In this document: piece by piece, positions 27,601-34,141 of the stretch | Layout of the letters: each line of letters opens with the position of its first letter | Numbering within the stretch: position 1 is the first letter of the stretch | Assembly (NCBI RefSeq): GCF_030581005.1 | Contig: NZ_JAUQSX010000002.1 | Span: 62,001-126,000, forward strand | Origin: Hymenobacter mellowenesis | GTDB taxonomy: Bacteria; Bacteroidota; Bacteroidia; Cytophagales; Hymenobacteraceae | DNA length: 64,000 bases | Direction: 5' to 3' | Program-made: the position numbers and the translations under genes | The notes under the pieces: generated by a model | Database searches by the model: none | Told to the model about the DNA's origin: nothing | Seen by the model: only the letters and a program-made list of their open reading frames with translations

Positions 27601-29889
27601 GGTGGCGCTGGTGCCAAGCGTTTGGTAGTGGTGCGGCCCACCGCCGCCGCCGCTATAGCACCCACCGATGGCACCACATACACTGCTAGCCAGACCTACG
27701 GCAGCGGCGCCCTCGCCGGTCCCAGCAACTTTGTGGTGCTGGCCGACGCCAGCGCCGGCCCTTTCACCGTGACCGGTTTGGCCAGCACCACCGCCTACAC
27801 GGTGGAGTCCTACGCCTACAACGACCTCAACGTGGCCGGGGCCGAAAATTACCTGACCAGCGCACCCGGCACCGCCGCCTTCACCACGGCCGTGCCGCCG
27901 GTGCCGGCCAACCAAGCTGGCACGTTGCTGCTGGAAGACGACATTAACTACCCCGCTAACGCCCTGCTCAAAAACAACGGCTGGACCGTACACAGCAGCG
28001 GGACGAGCCCCATTTCGGTCGACCCTGGCAACCTCACCTTCGCCGACTACCCGGTGGGCACGGCTGGCACGGGCAGCAACCACGCCACCTCATTGGGCGA
28101 GGAAGACATTAACCGTTCCTTTACTACGCCAGCGGGCAGCACCACGCTCTACCTCTCCGCCGTGGTTAAGGTTGGTATCGATTTTGACGGCTATTTCCTG
28201 CACTTCTTGGATAATACCCAGCCCAGCGCCACTGCTCCTGTATTCCGCGGGGCCGTCTTCACTAAGTCGGATGGCAACGGGTCGTCGAACGGCCGGTTTG
28301 CTTTCGGCCTGAGTGTATCGGCCAACAATACCAACACGACGGTGGCTACCGCCTACACGCCGTTCTCCTACACCGCCGGCCAAAACTACTTGGTGGTGGT
28401 GAAGTACATAACCAACCCCGGGGGGACCGACCAAGCCAGCTTGTTCGTGCTCAGCGCCGCTGCTCCGTTTATAGAGCCCACGCCCACCATTGGGCCGCTG
28501 AGCGAAAGCAACAGCATCGCCGCTGGCAGCCTCAACGCCGTTGCCCTGCGCCAAGATGCTACCACCCCCGTTTTCGATATCGACGGCATCCGTGTTGCCA
28601 CTGGTTGGGGCAGCGCCGTTGGCAAGCCGGTGTTTATCGGTCCGGTCGCTTCGTTGGGCGCTGGCAACTACTATAGCCTGACGGTGAACAACAACGACGT
28701 AGTATCTGTCATTGGCGCCGCCCAGGTTGAAAACAACTTGGTCCTGACCAGCGGCAACGTGGCAACCACTTCTGCCAACCTGCTCACTCTTTACCAAGGT
28801 GCCTCCATCACCGGCGGTAGCGCCACCAGCTTCGTGAATGGCCCGCTGGCGCGTGCTACCGCCTCCGGCGCCCGCTCCACGGTGTTTCCCATCGGCAGTG
28901 GTACCTTCTACCGTCCGCTCACCCTCACTGCCACTGCGCAAACTGGCGCGGCCACCTACACCGCTTTCCAGACCGAGGGCAATACCGGCCGTAACCTCGC
29001 AACAGGTGGAGCTCTGCCGGACCTCACGCGCGTCTCGACCAAGCGCTTCTATACGGTGAATACCTCCAATGCATCGTCGGGCTTCACCGGCAACATCACG
29101 CTGACGTTCGGCCCCGACGATTACATCAACAACCCCAGCAATACTTCGCTGGTCATTGCCAAGCGCGACGGAGGTACCAGCGGCGGTTGGGTCAACATTG
29201 GCCGAGCCACTACCAACGCCAGCACCGGTCCCGACAACGGCGCGGGCGGCGCAGCTTCTGCGGGCACCCTCACGTCGGGCAGCTTCAGTGGTTTCTCCGA
29301 CTTCACCTTCGGTGGGACCGACGACATTTCCAACGTCAACGTCCTTCAGGCCGTCAACCCCCTTCCCGTGCAGCTGAGCAGCTTCGGCGCCCAGCGCCAG
29401 AGCGGCAAGGCCGTGGCCGTGCAGTGGACCACCGCCACCGAAAAGAACGCCGACCGGTTTGAAGTGCAGCGCAGCCTCAACGCCCAGGACTTCGTGACCG
29501 TGGCTACCACCAAGGCGCAAGGCAACAGCAGCAAAGCCACCGCCTACGCCATGCTCGACCAAACGGCCCCCGCCGCCGCGCTCTACTACCGCCTGCGCCA
29601 GGTCGACCACGACGGCACGGTGGCCTTCTCGCCGGTGGTGTCCCTCACCGGCACCGGCGAAACCACCAAAGTGCTGCTCTACCCCAACCCGACCCGCAGC
29701 AGCCTGAGCTTCATCACCGATGCAGCCACGCCCTACCGCGTGCTCAACCAGTTGGGCCAGGCCTTGTTGCAAGGCACCACCGAAGCCGGCACGGCCCAGG
29801 TAAACGTGGAAGCACTGCCCGTCGGCCTGTATTTCATCGAACTGCAGACGTCGGCTGGCCGGAGCGTGCAGAAGTTTGAGAAGCAATAG
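24697..29889 (+). CDS. Giant multidomain T9SS cargo with Fn3-like and choice-of-anchor D domains
   Basis: 1730 aa with a signal peptide ending GWG|Q near 30. In order: an N-terminal beta-sandwich-like region (about 31-210), an Ig-like segment (about 212-310), a fibronectin-like unit (about 315-425), a further sandwich, and two related Fn3-like units (about 545-660 and 950-1065, sharing VTGLSSTTAYVAEVYAYN / VTGLASTTAYTVESYAYN). Between these two is a choice-of-anchor D domain (about 830-945: FAFGNMVVNTSTDATFTIAN). A second sandwich (about 1070-1320) precedes the T9SS sorting domain (about 1550-1730: NPLPVQLSSF, YYRLRQVDHDG, LYPNPTRSSL). The first 210 codons are clearly poorer in G+C than the rest. 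It is probably a surface or secreted protein of unknown ligand. The stop is the first base group of a family-G element. Confidence 0.88.
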   Translation: MHPTRTVFPSSFSRALALLMMLMLPLVGWGQTTIVKWDFSTSNSTTANAASSANTTRVITTEGGADAPGVGGGASGTASAANWQNGATAGSIKYWQVSLYTTGFTAIKVSSEQRSSNTGPRDFKLQYQVGGTSSAWTDVAGATSIVVENNYTGGVLNQVSLPAAVENQSATTLVYLRWVMTSNIRVTGGSNTVANTGNSNIDNILVEGTAAAAANSISAPTIAGSTFCVGNSGSQTFAVGFTPSGTFTTGNVYTAYLGTTAIGTLASTASGSALSLNATIPSSVASGSTYRIRVDASSPATTGGDNVSDLTVVNYATNNVTGFAATAGNAQAALAWTNPTTCYGRTVVVASTGTITATPSGTFTANAAFGSGTDLGGGQFVVYDGTGTSATVTNLTNGTLYNFKAFVTNGAGYSNGATASATPAAPTPNITATGSFSAFNTLAGVVSAAQSITVSAVNLTAGIVITPPAGYEVSLDNGSNYFTTAQTLGGAGSVSTTTVLLRLTGALPTASLGTNLQIRSTGATARDRTVSGTVVAEPTAAPTVTAGTPGTSTVTLTVSGGDGTRRLLVVRAASTPAVGPTDRTTYSANLAFGNTGTTSITGAGNYVVLAGTATTATVTGLSSTTAYVAEVYAYNVGSATGFENYLLTPLGTVSFTTTLGPPVALLVYNFPGSPPDVTPTTKAANVAGSDFTRSGVTGNNTSGVFNASNWPSSASIDPTKYVAFTFTPNPGYQAALTTLEFDELRSSASGPTAYEVRSSLDNYASAVATGNTSATLTTQTVTLGATFNSIQNATGVTFRIYGYNASGSTSTWRQDNVTLSGYVTAAVPSPEIDVIQGASIASGGSFAFGNMVVNTSTDATFTIANTGTAALNISNITLTNNAGGAFSIQTSPLPTSVGTNSTAPLVVRFAPTSAGTQTATLTIFNNDSNEGTYIISLTGKALATEPAAPQPTVSVAAITTTSVEVTLSGGAGAKRLVVVRPTAAAAIAPTDGTTYTASQTYGSGALAGPSNFVVLADASAGPFTVTGLASTTAYTVESYAYNDLNVAGAENYLTSAPGTAAFTTAVPPVPANQAGTLLLEDDINYPANALLKNNGWTVHSSGTSPISVDPGNLTFADYPVGTAGTGSNHATSLGEEDINRSFTTPAGSTTLYLSAVVKVGIDFDGYFLHFLDNTQPSATAPVFRGAVFTKSDGNGSSNGRFAFGLSVSANNTNTTVATAYTPFSYTAGQNYLVVVKYITNPGGTDQASLFVLSAAAPFIEPTPTIGPLSESNSIAAGSLNAVALRQDATTPVFDIDGIRVATGWGSAVGKPVFIGPVASLGAGNYYSLTVNNNDVVSVIGAAQVENNLVLTSGNVATTSANLLTLYQGASITGGSATSFVNGPLARATASGARSTVFPIGSGTFYRPLTLTATAQTGAATYTAFQTEGNTGRNLATGGALPDLTRVSTKRFYTVNTSNASSGFTGNITLTFGPDDYINNPSNTSLVIAKRDGGTSGGWVNIGRATTNASTGPDNGAGGAASAGTLTSGSFSGFSDFTFGGTDDISNVNVLQAVNPLPVQLSSFGAQRQSGKAVAVQWTTATEKNADRFEVQRSLNAQDFVTVATTKAQGNSSKATAYAMLDQTAPAAALYYRLRQVDHDGTVAFSPVVSLTGTGETTKVLLYPNPTRSSLSFITDAATPYRVLNQLGQALLQGTTEAGTAQVNVEALPVGLYFIELQTSAGRSVQKFEKQ

Positions 29890-29946
29890 ACCACGGATGC
29901 GCTCGGATTTTTCGGATTCCACGGATTTTGTGGGCGTATTGCAAAC

Positions 29947-29978
29947 AAAAAAGGCCACCCATTCGGGTGGCCTTTTTT
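29947..29978 (+). terminator. Rho-independent terminator of the 1730-aa gene
   Basis: Stem AAAAAAGGCCACCC / GGGTGGCCTTTTTT, loop ATTC. The same stem and loop recur on the opposite strand at 30050-30075. Confidence 0.93.
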
Positions 29979-30039
29979 AATGCTCTTGCTACTGCTGAAT
30001 CAGTAGGAAATCTTTGGCTAGTGTATCCCTCTTCTGTTA

Positions 30040-30075
30040 TTCTAAAACAAAAGGCCACCCGAATGGGTGGCCTTT
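30040..30075 (-). terminator. Rho-independent terminator of the isc genes
   Basis: Read on the minus strand: stem AAAGGCCACCC / GGGTGGCCTTT, loop ATTC, followed by TGTTTTAG. It lies about 95 bases beyond the iscA stop and has the same stem-loop as the plus-strand terminator at 29947. Confidence 0.85.
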
Positions 30076-30168
30076 CTGCTACGCAACCTGGCATAAGTGG
30101 CCAGCTGCAAAATTTGTGTAATCCGAAAAATCGGAGCGAAACGAAGTTCGGTATAGCCAATTCGTGGT

Positions 30169-30495
30169 TTAGACCGAGAAGCTTTCGCCGCAGCCGCACT
30201 CGCGCGAGGCGTTGGGATTGTTGAACTGGAAGCCCTTGCCGTTGAGGCCATCGGAGAAGTCCAGCTCGGTGCCAGCCAAGTAGAGGAAGCTTTTCATATC
30301 CACCACCACGCGCACACCCTTGTCCTCAAATTCCTGGTCCATGGGCCGCACTTCGTTGTCGAAGTCCAGCTTATAGCTCAGGCCCGAGCAGCCACCGCCG
30401 GCCACCGAGGCGCGCAGGCGGTAGGTTTCATCCAAGTGCGCGTCGCTCATCAGGCGCGATACTTTTTCTTTGGCTTTATCCGAAACGGTAATCAT
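30169..30495 (-). CDS. iscA: IscA/HesB-type iron-sulfur assembly protein
   Basis: 108 aa A-type carrier that passes Fe-S clusters to target proteins. The three conserved Cys are visible: Cys36 in AGGGCSGLSY and Cys100/Cys102 in ECGCGESF. The start MITVSDKAKEKV at 30495 fits the family; an earlier in-frame Met adds 12 residues with no family match. It is the last gene of the minus-strand iscS-iscU-unknown-iscA run and ends at the edge of a family-G element. Confidence 0.95.
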   Translation of the reverse strand: MITVSDKAKEKVSRLMSDAHLDETYRLRASVAGGGCSGLSYKLDFDNEVRPMDQEFEDKGVRVVVDMKSFLYLAGTELDFSDGLNGKGFQFNNPNASRECGCGESFSV

Positions 30496-30618
30496 GGCAG
30501 TAGGAGCGGGGACACTCGGGCTTAGAAGCAAGCCGAATGGACCCGCAATTTAGACATATTATAAACAAGGCGGCCAAATTCTTTGTTCGCCAGCCCCCCA
30601 ACTATTTCATTCCGGCCC

Positions 30619-31011
30619 CTACGAGCTCGGATTCAGCACCAGGCTAAATACCGTAATGGTGTTCAGGTCGCGCCCAAAATAGAGCTTATCCAGCGCCTCG
30701 TACACATTGTGCGCCCGGAAATAGGAGGTGTGCAGTTCCCGGTCGTCGCGGGCACTCCACTGCACCGTGTAGGAGCTTTCCGTATCGCGGAACCGCTTCA
30801 CGTACGCCAGCATTTTCTCCAGGCATTCCACCTTATCACGCCCGGTTTCGTAGCGAAACAGGAAGCTCTGCTGGTGGCGCGGGTTCACCGTAATCAGGTC
30901 CAGCCGCGTCTGGCCTTCCAGCTCCCGAAACTCAAACTGCAACTGCGCGGGCTCCAAACCCAGGTACTGCCGAATCTCGCGCTCCAGCCGGGCAATGTCA
31001 AATTCGTCCAT
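30619..31011 (-). CDS. Conserved-looking unknown protein inside the isc cluster
   Basis: 130 aa from the Met at 31011 (MDEFDIARLEREIRQYLGLE); the longer frame upstream runs through an AT-rich palindrome and is unlikely. It is a soluble, charged protein without signal peptide, Cys motif or membrane segment (its only Cys is in VECLEKMLAYVK). A helix at the N-terminus is followed by alternating strands. I do not recognise the family. Its place between iscU and iscA, on the same strand, suggests a role in Fe-S assembly or simple co-expression; this is inference from position only. Confidence 0.75.
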   Translation of the reverse strand: MDEFDIARLEREIRQYLGLEPAQLQFEFRELEGQTRLDLITVNPRHQQSFLFRYETGRDKVECLEKMLAYVKRFRDTESSYTVQWSARDDRELHTSYFRAHNVYEALDKLYFGRDLNTITVFSLVLNPSS

Positions 31012-31012
31012 T

Positions 31013-31100
31013 GAATCAATGAGTGAATGGGTAAATAAGTAAATGGCTGAATGGAGCAAATAACCAGAGGTCATTCACCCATTCAGCCATTCAACAATTC
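31013..31100. repeat. Family F palindrome, copy 1
   Basis: Imperfect inverted repeat of GAGTGAATGGGTAAAT / TCATTCACCCATTC type units between iscU and the unknown gene. Similar GTAAATGAGTAA units form the perfect palindrome at 47491-47566. Confidence 0.7.
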
Positions 31101-31109
31101 GCCCTTTGA

Positions 31110-31520
31110 TTAGTGGTGCGACAGCTCCAGCGCGGGCAGGCCGTTTTTCACGCGGTAGTCCGAGATGGCCGATTTGATGGCATCCTCAGCCAGCACCGAG
31201 CAGTGGATTTTCACGGGCGGCAGGGCCAGCTCCTCCACAATCTCCATGTTGTCGATGGCCAGGGCCTCGTCCACGGTTTTGCCTTTCAGCCACTCCGTCG
31301 CGAGCGACGACGAGGCAATGGCCGAGCCGCAGCCGAACGTCTTGAATTTGGCGTCGGTGATGGTGTTGGTGGCTTCGTCCACCTCAATTTGCAGGCGCAT
31401 CACGTCGCCGCACTCAGGGGCGCCCACGAGGCCGGTGCCTACGTTTTTCTTGCTTTTGTCCAGCGTGCCCACGTTGCGGGGGTTGCTGTAGTGGTCGATT
31501 ACCTTATCGGAGTAAGCCAT
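31110..31520 (-). CDS. iscU: Fe-S cluster scaffold protein IscU
   Basis: 136 aa. It is the platform on which IscS-derived sulfur and iron form a 2Fe-2S or 4Fe-4S cluster. The conserved ligands are present: Cys37 and Asp39 in PECGDVM, Cys64 in FGCGSAIASSS and Cys107 in IHCSVLAEDAI. The HscA-binding motif LPPVK is at 100-104, although no hscA/hscB is in the window. The gene is 117 bases downstream of iscS, with an AT-rich palindrome between. Confidence 0.97.
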   Translation of the reverse strand: MAYSDKVIDHYSNPRNVGTLDKSKKNVGTGLVGAPECGDVMRLQIEVDEATNTITDAKFKTFGCGSAIASSSLATEWLKGKTVDEALAIDNMEIVEELALPPVKIHCSVLAEDAIKSAISDYRVKNGLPALELSHH

Positions 31521-31536
31521 TTGGCGCTTTGCTTAA

Positions 31537-31636
31537 AATTATGAATTAACAATTATGAATTATGAATTGAAACCCAGAATCAGAACGCGCCCTAAGCCGC
31601 AATTCATAATTCATAATTTCTAATTCATAATTAATT
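31537..31636. repeat. Family E AT-rich palindrome
   Basis: Left arm of repeated AATTATGAATT units, right arm of AATTCATAATT units, with a GC-richer loop; lies between iscS and iscU. It is the only AT-rich family in the window and may reduce read-through. Confidence 0.8.
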
Positions 31637-31637
31637 C

Positions 31638-32852
31638 CTAGTGTTCCGCCCACTCGATTTTGCTCAAGTCGACGCCTTCCTTGAACATCTCCCACAGGGG
31701 CGACATTTCGCGGAGCTTGGTCACGGCTTCTTTTACGTGGCCGATGGCGTAGTCGATTTGCTCGTCGGTGGTGAAACGGCTCAGACCGAAGCGCAGGCTG
31801 CTGTGGGCCAGGTCGTCGCTCAGACCCAGGGCCTTGAGCACGTAGCTGGGCTCCAGCGAGGCCGAGGTACAGGCCGAGCCCGATGATACGGCCAGGTCCT
31901 TCACGCCCATCATCAGGCCTTCGCCTTCTACGTACTTGAAGCTGATGTTCGTTACGTGCGGCAGGCGGTGTTCCACCGAGCCGTTGATGTAGCTTTCTTC
32001 CAGCGTGGTGAGCTCCTTTTCGAGGCGGTCGCGCATGGCGCTCAAGCGAGCGGTGTCGGCTTCCATCTCGAGGCGGGCCAGCTCACAGGCCTTACCCAGG
32101 CCCACGATGCCGGGCACGTTGAGGGTGCCCGAGCGCATGCCGCGCTCGTGGCCGCCGCCGTCCATTTGGGCGGTCACTTTCACGCGCGGGTTCTTGCGGC
32201 GCACGTAGAGGGCGCCCACGCCTTTCGGGCCGTACATTTTGTGGGCCGTGAAGGCCATGATGTCGATGCCATCGGCGATGACGTCAACGGGGATTTTACC
32301 AACGGCCTGGGTGCCGTCCGTCATGAACAGGGCGCCGTGGGCGTGGGCAATGCGGGCGATTTCGCGGATGGGCTGGATGGTGCCCGTTTCGTTGTTGCCG
32401 TACATGATGGTCACCAGAATGGTCTGGGGCGTCATGGCGGCTTCGAGGTCGGCGAGGCTGATGAGGCCTTTTTCATCGACGGGCAGGTAGGTTACCTTGC
32501 CGCCGAGCTTCTCGATGTGCTTGCAGGTATCGAGCACGGCTTTGTGCTCGGTGGTGGCAGTGATGACGTGGTTGCCTTTCTGGCTGTACATCTCGAACAC
32601 GCCCTTGATGCCCAGGTTATCGGACTCGGTAGCGCCCGAGGTGAAGATGATTTCCTTGGCGTCGCAGTTGATGAGCTTGGCGATTTGCTCACGCGAGTAG
32701 TCCACGCCTTCCTCGGCGGCCCAGCCGAAGGGGTGGTTGCGGGAAGCCGCGTTGCCGAACACATCGGTCAGGTAAGGCATCATGGCCTCCAGCACGCGCG
32801 GGTCGAGCGGCGTGGTGGCGTTGTTATCGAGGTAAATAGGGAGCTTGAGCAT
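31638..32852 (-). CDS. iscS: Cysteine desulfurase IscS
   Basis: 404 aa PLP enzyme that takes sulfur from cysteine and passes it to IscU. PLP-binding Lys205 is in [11 protein letters not shown], and the mobile-loop Cys328 is in SGSACTSAS, the same spacing as in E. coli IscS, so it belongs to the group I (IscS/NifS) type rather than SufS. The start [14 protein letters not shown] at 32852 matches the family; twelve extra upstream codons look non-native. First gene of the isc run, with a promoter-like box about 93 bases upstream. Confidence 0.97.
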   Translation of the reverse strand: MLKLPIYLDNNATTPLDPRVLEAMMPYLTDVFGNAASRNHPFGWAAEEGVDYSREQIAKLINCDAKEIIFTSGATESDNLGIKGVFEMYSQKGNHVITATTEHKAVLDTCKHIEKLGGKVTYLPVDEKGLISLADLEAAMTPQTILVTIMYGNNETGTIQPIREIARIAHAHGALFMTDGTQAVGKIPVDVIADGIDIMAFTAHKMYGPKGVGALYVRRKNPRVKVTAQMDGGGHERGMRSGTLNVPGIVGLGKACELARLEMEADTARLSAMRDRLEKELTTLEESYINGSVEHRLPHVTNISFKYVEGEGLMMGVKDLAVSSGSACTSASLEPSYVLKALGLSDDLAHSSLRFGLSRFTTDEQIDYAIGHVKEAVTKLREMSPLWEMFKEGVDLSKIEWAEH

Positions 32853-32944
32853 GGAGCGCAGCAGTAGTGACAAATGGGAAACCAGCAAGAAGCCGATACC
32901 TGCCTAGAACACGGTTCGGGGCCAATCAGTTTTCTTTGGTCCCA

Positions 32945-32952
32945 CAAAAGTA
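32945..32952 (-). promoter_or_regulatory. Promoter -7 box (TACTTTTG) before iscS
   Basis: Exact TAnnTTTG on the minus strand, leaving a leader of roughly 85 bases. The -33 region (TTTCC) is a weak match. No IscR gene or recognisable IscR site was found. Confidence 0.5.
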
Positions 32953-33072
32953 GATACAATCTAAATAAGGAAATGCGCCGACTTTCGGCGCCGGGCCGAA
33001 ATGCTCGGCGAAACCGCGCATTTTCCGCGTCAGTGGTCCGCAGGCTGCCTTTTTCAATTCTCAATTCCGCTC

Positions 33073-33474
33073 ATGCTCACCAACCTCGAACACCTCGGCC
33101 TGGCCGTGCACGACCTCGAAGCCGCTACGGCCCTCTACACCACGCTACTGGGCGCGGCCCCTTATAAGAAGGAGCACGTGGCCAGCGAGGCCGTCGATAC
33201 CGTTTTCTTTCAGGTGGGCGGCTCGAAGATTGAGCTGCTGGCCGGCACTTCGCCGGATAGCGCCATCACGAAATTCCTGAGCAAGAAGCCCGAAGGTATC
33301 CACCACGTCGCGTTTGAGGTCGACGACATCTGGGCCGAGATGGCGCGGCTGAAAGGGGAGGGGTTTGTTCTCTTGAATGAAGAACCCAAGCACGGGGCCG
33401 ATAACAAGCTAGTGTGCTTCGTGCATCCCAAGAGCGCGGCCGGCGTATTGGTAGAACTTTGCCAGAGCTTGTAG
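33073..33474 (+). CDS. mce: Methylmalonyl-CoA epimerase
   Basis: 133 aa protein of the vicinal oxygen chelate fold, converting (R)- and (S)-methylmalonyl-CoA in propionate/odd-chain metabolism. Metal ligands expected for the family are visible: His7 in LEHLGLAVHD, His77/His78 in EGIHHVAFEV and Glu128 in VLVELCQ. The start at 33073 gives the family N-terminus MLTNLEHLGL. The TAG stop is part of the left arm of a family-A palindrome (GTAGCG). The mutase is not in the window. Confidence 0.93.
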   Translation: MLTNLEHLGLAVHDLEAATALYTTLLGAAPYKKEHVASEAVDTVFFQVGGSKIELLAGTSPDSAITKFLSKKPEGIHHVAFEVDDIWAEMARLKGEGFVLLNEEPKHGADNKLVCFVHPKSAAGVLVELCQSL

Positions 33475-33553
33475 CGCGGACTCTGCGAGTCCGCGCATCG
33501 CTTGCGCAACCATTCATTTTCTGCCATGCGCGGACTCGCAGAGTCCACGCTAC
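33471..33553. repeat. Family A palindrome, copy 3 (overlaps mce stop)
   Basis: 25-base arms 33471-33495 and 33529-33553, one mismatch (GTAGCGCGGACTC). The TAG of the left arm is the mce stop codon; the next gene starts 11 bases after the right arm. Confidence 0.9.
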
Positions 33554-33563
33554 AATTTTCGCC

Positions 33564-34136
33564 ATGAACCGTTTTCAACAAGAAGTAGATGCCGCTGTCG
33601 ATGCCCTTTTGCTCCAGCAAGTCATTCTTTACCCCACCGATACCGTGTGGGGCCTGGGCTGCGACGCCGAAGCGCCTCCGGCCGTGCAGAAGCTCTATAA
33701 GCTAAAGGGCCGCGAGGCCGGCAAGCCCAGCATCGTGCTGGTGGCTGACTGGGCCATGCTGCAGCGCTACGCCGCCGACGTGCCGGCCGAGCTAGAAGCC
33801 ATGATTGCCGCCGATACGCGGCCGACCACTTACATCCTGCCCGCCAGCAAGGCCATAGCGCCCGAGCTGGTGGCCCCGGACGGCACCGTGGGCCTGCGCG
33901 TGACCAAGGACGAGTTCTGCCACAAGGTGGTGCGGCGGCTGGGCCACGGCCTGGTTTCAACTTCGGCCAACAAAGCCGGCGAGCCCACGCCGGCGGTGTA
34001 CTCCGAGGTGGATGCAGCCATCGTGCGCGGGGCCGACCACGTGGCGAACTGGCGGCAGGACGATGCCACGCGCACGGCGCCCTCCCGCGTGGTGCGGCTG
34101 GGCGCTGGCGGCAAGCTGGAAGTGGTGCGCGAGTAG
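33564..34136 (+). CDS. tsaC: Threonylcarbamoyl-AMP synthase (TsaC/YrdC family)
   Basis: 190 aa single YrdC/Sua5 domain that makes threonylcarbamoyl-AMP for the t6A37 modification of tRNAs. Family blocks seen: LYPTDTVWGLGCDA, KLKGREAGKPSIVLV and the HGLVSTSANKAGEPTP loop. It lacks the C-terminal Sua5 domain. Its convergent neighbour begins only 5 bases past the stop, with no terminator between. Confidence 0.94.
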   Translation: MNRFQQEVDAAVDALLLQQVILYPTDTVWGLGCDAEAPPAVQKLYKLKGREAGKPSIVLVADWAMLQRYAADVPAELEAMIAADTRPTTYILPASKAIAPELVAPDGTVGLRVTKDEFCHKVVRRLGHGLVSTSANKAGEPTPAVYSEVDAAIVRGADHVANWRQDDATRTAPSRVVRLGAGGKLEVVRE

Positions 34137-34141
34137 CCGCC

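Larger units (their letters stand above)
29889..30170. repeat. Family G element, copy 1, between convergent genes
   Basis: The left arm begins right at the stop of the 1730-aa gene (TAGACCACGGAT, then CTCGGATTTTTCGGATT). The right arm (about 30108-30170) is the imperfect complement and ends at the iscA stop codon, with about 20 extra bases. Between the arms lie two terminators in opposite orientation. Copy 2 is at 51816-52011. Confidence 0.8.
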
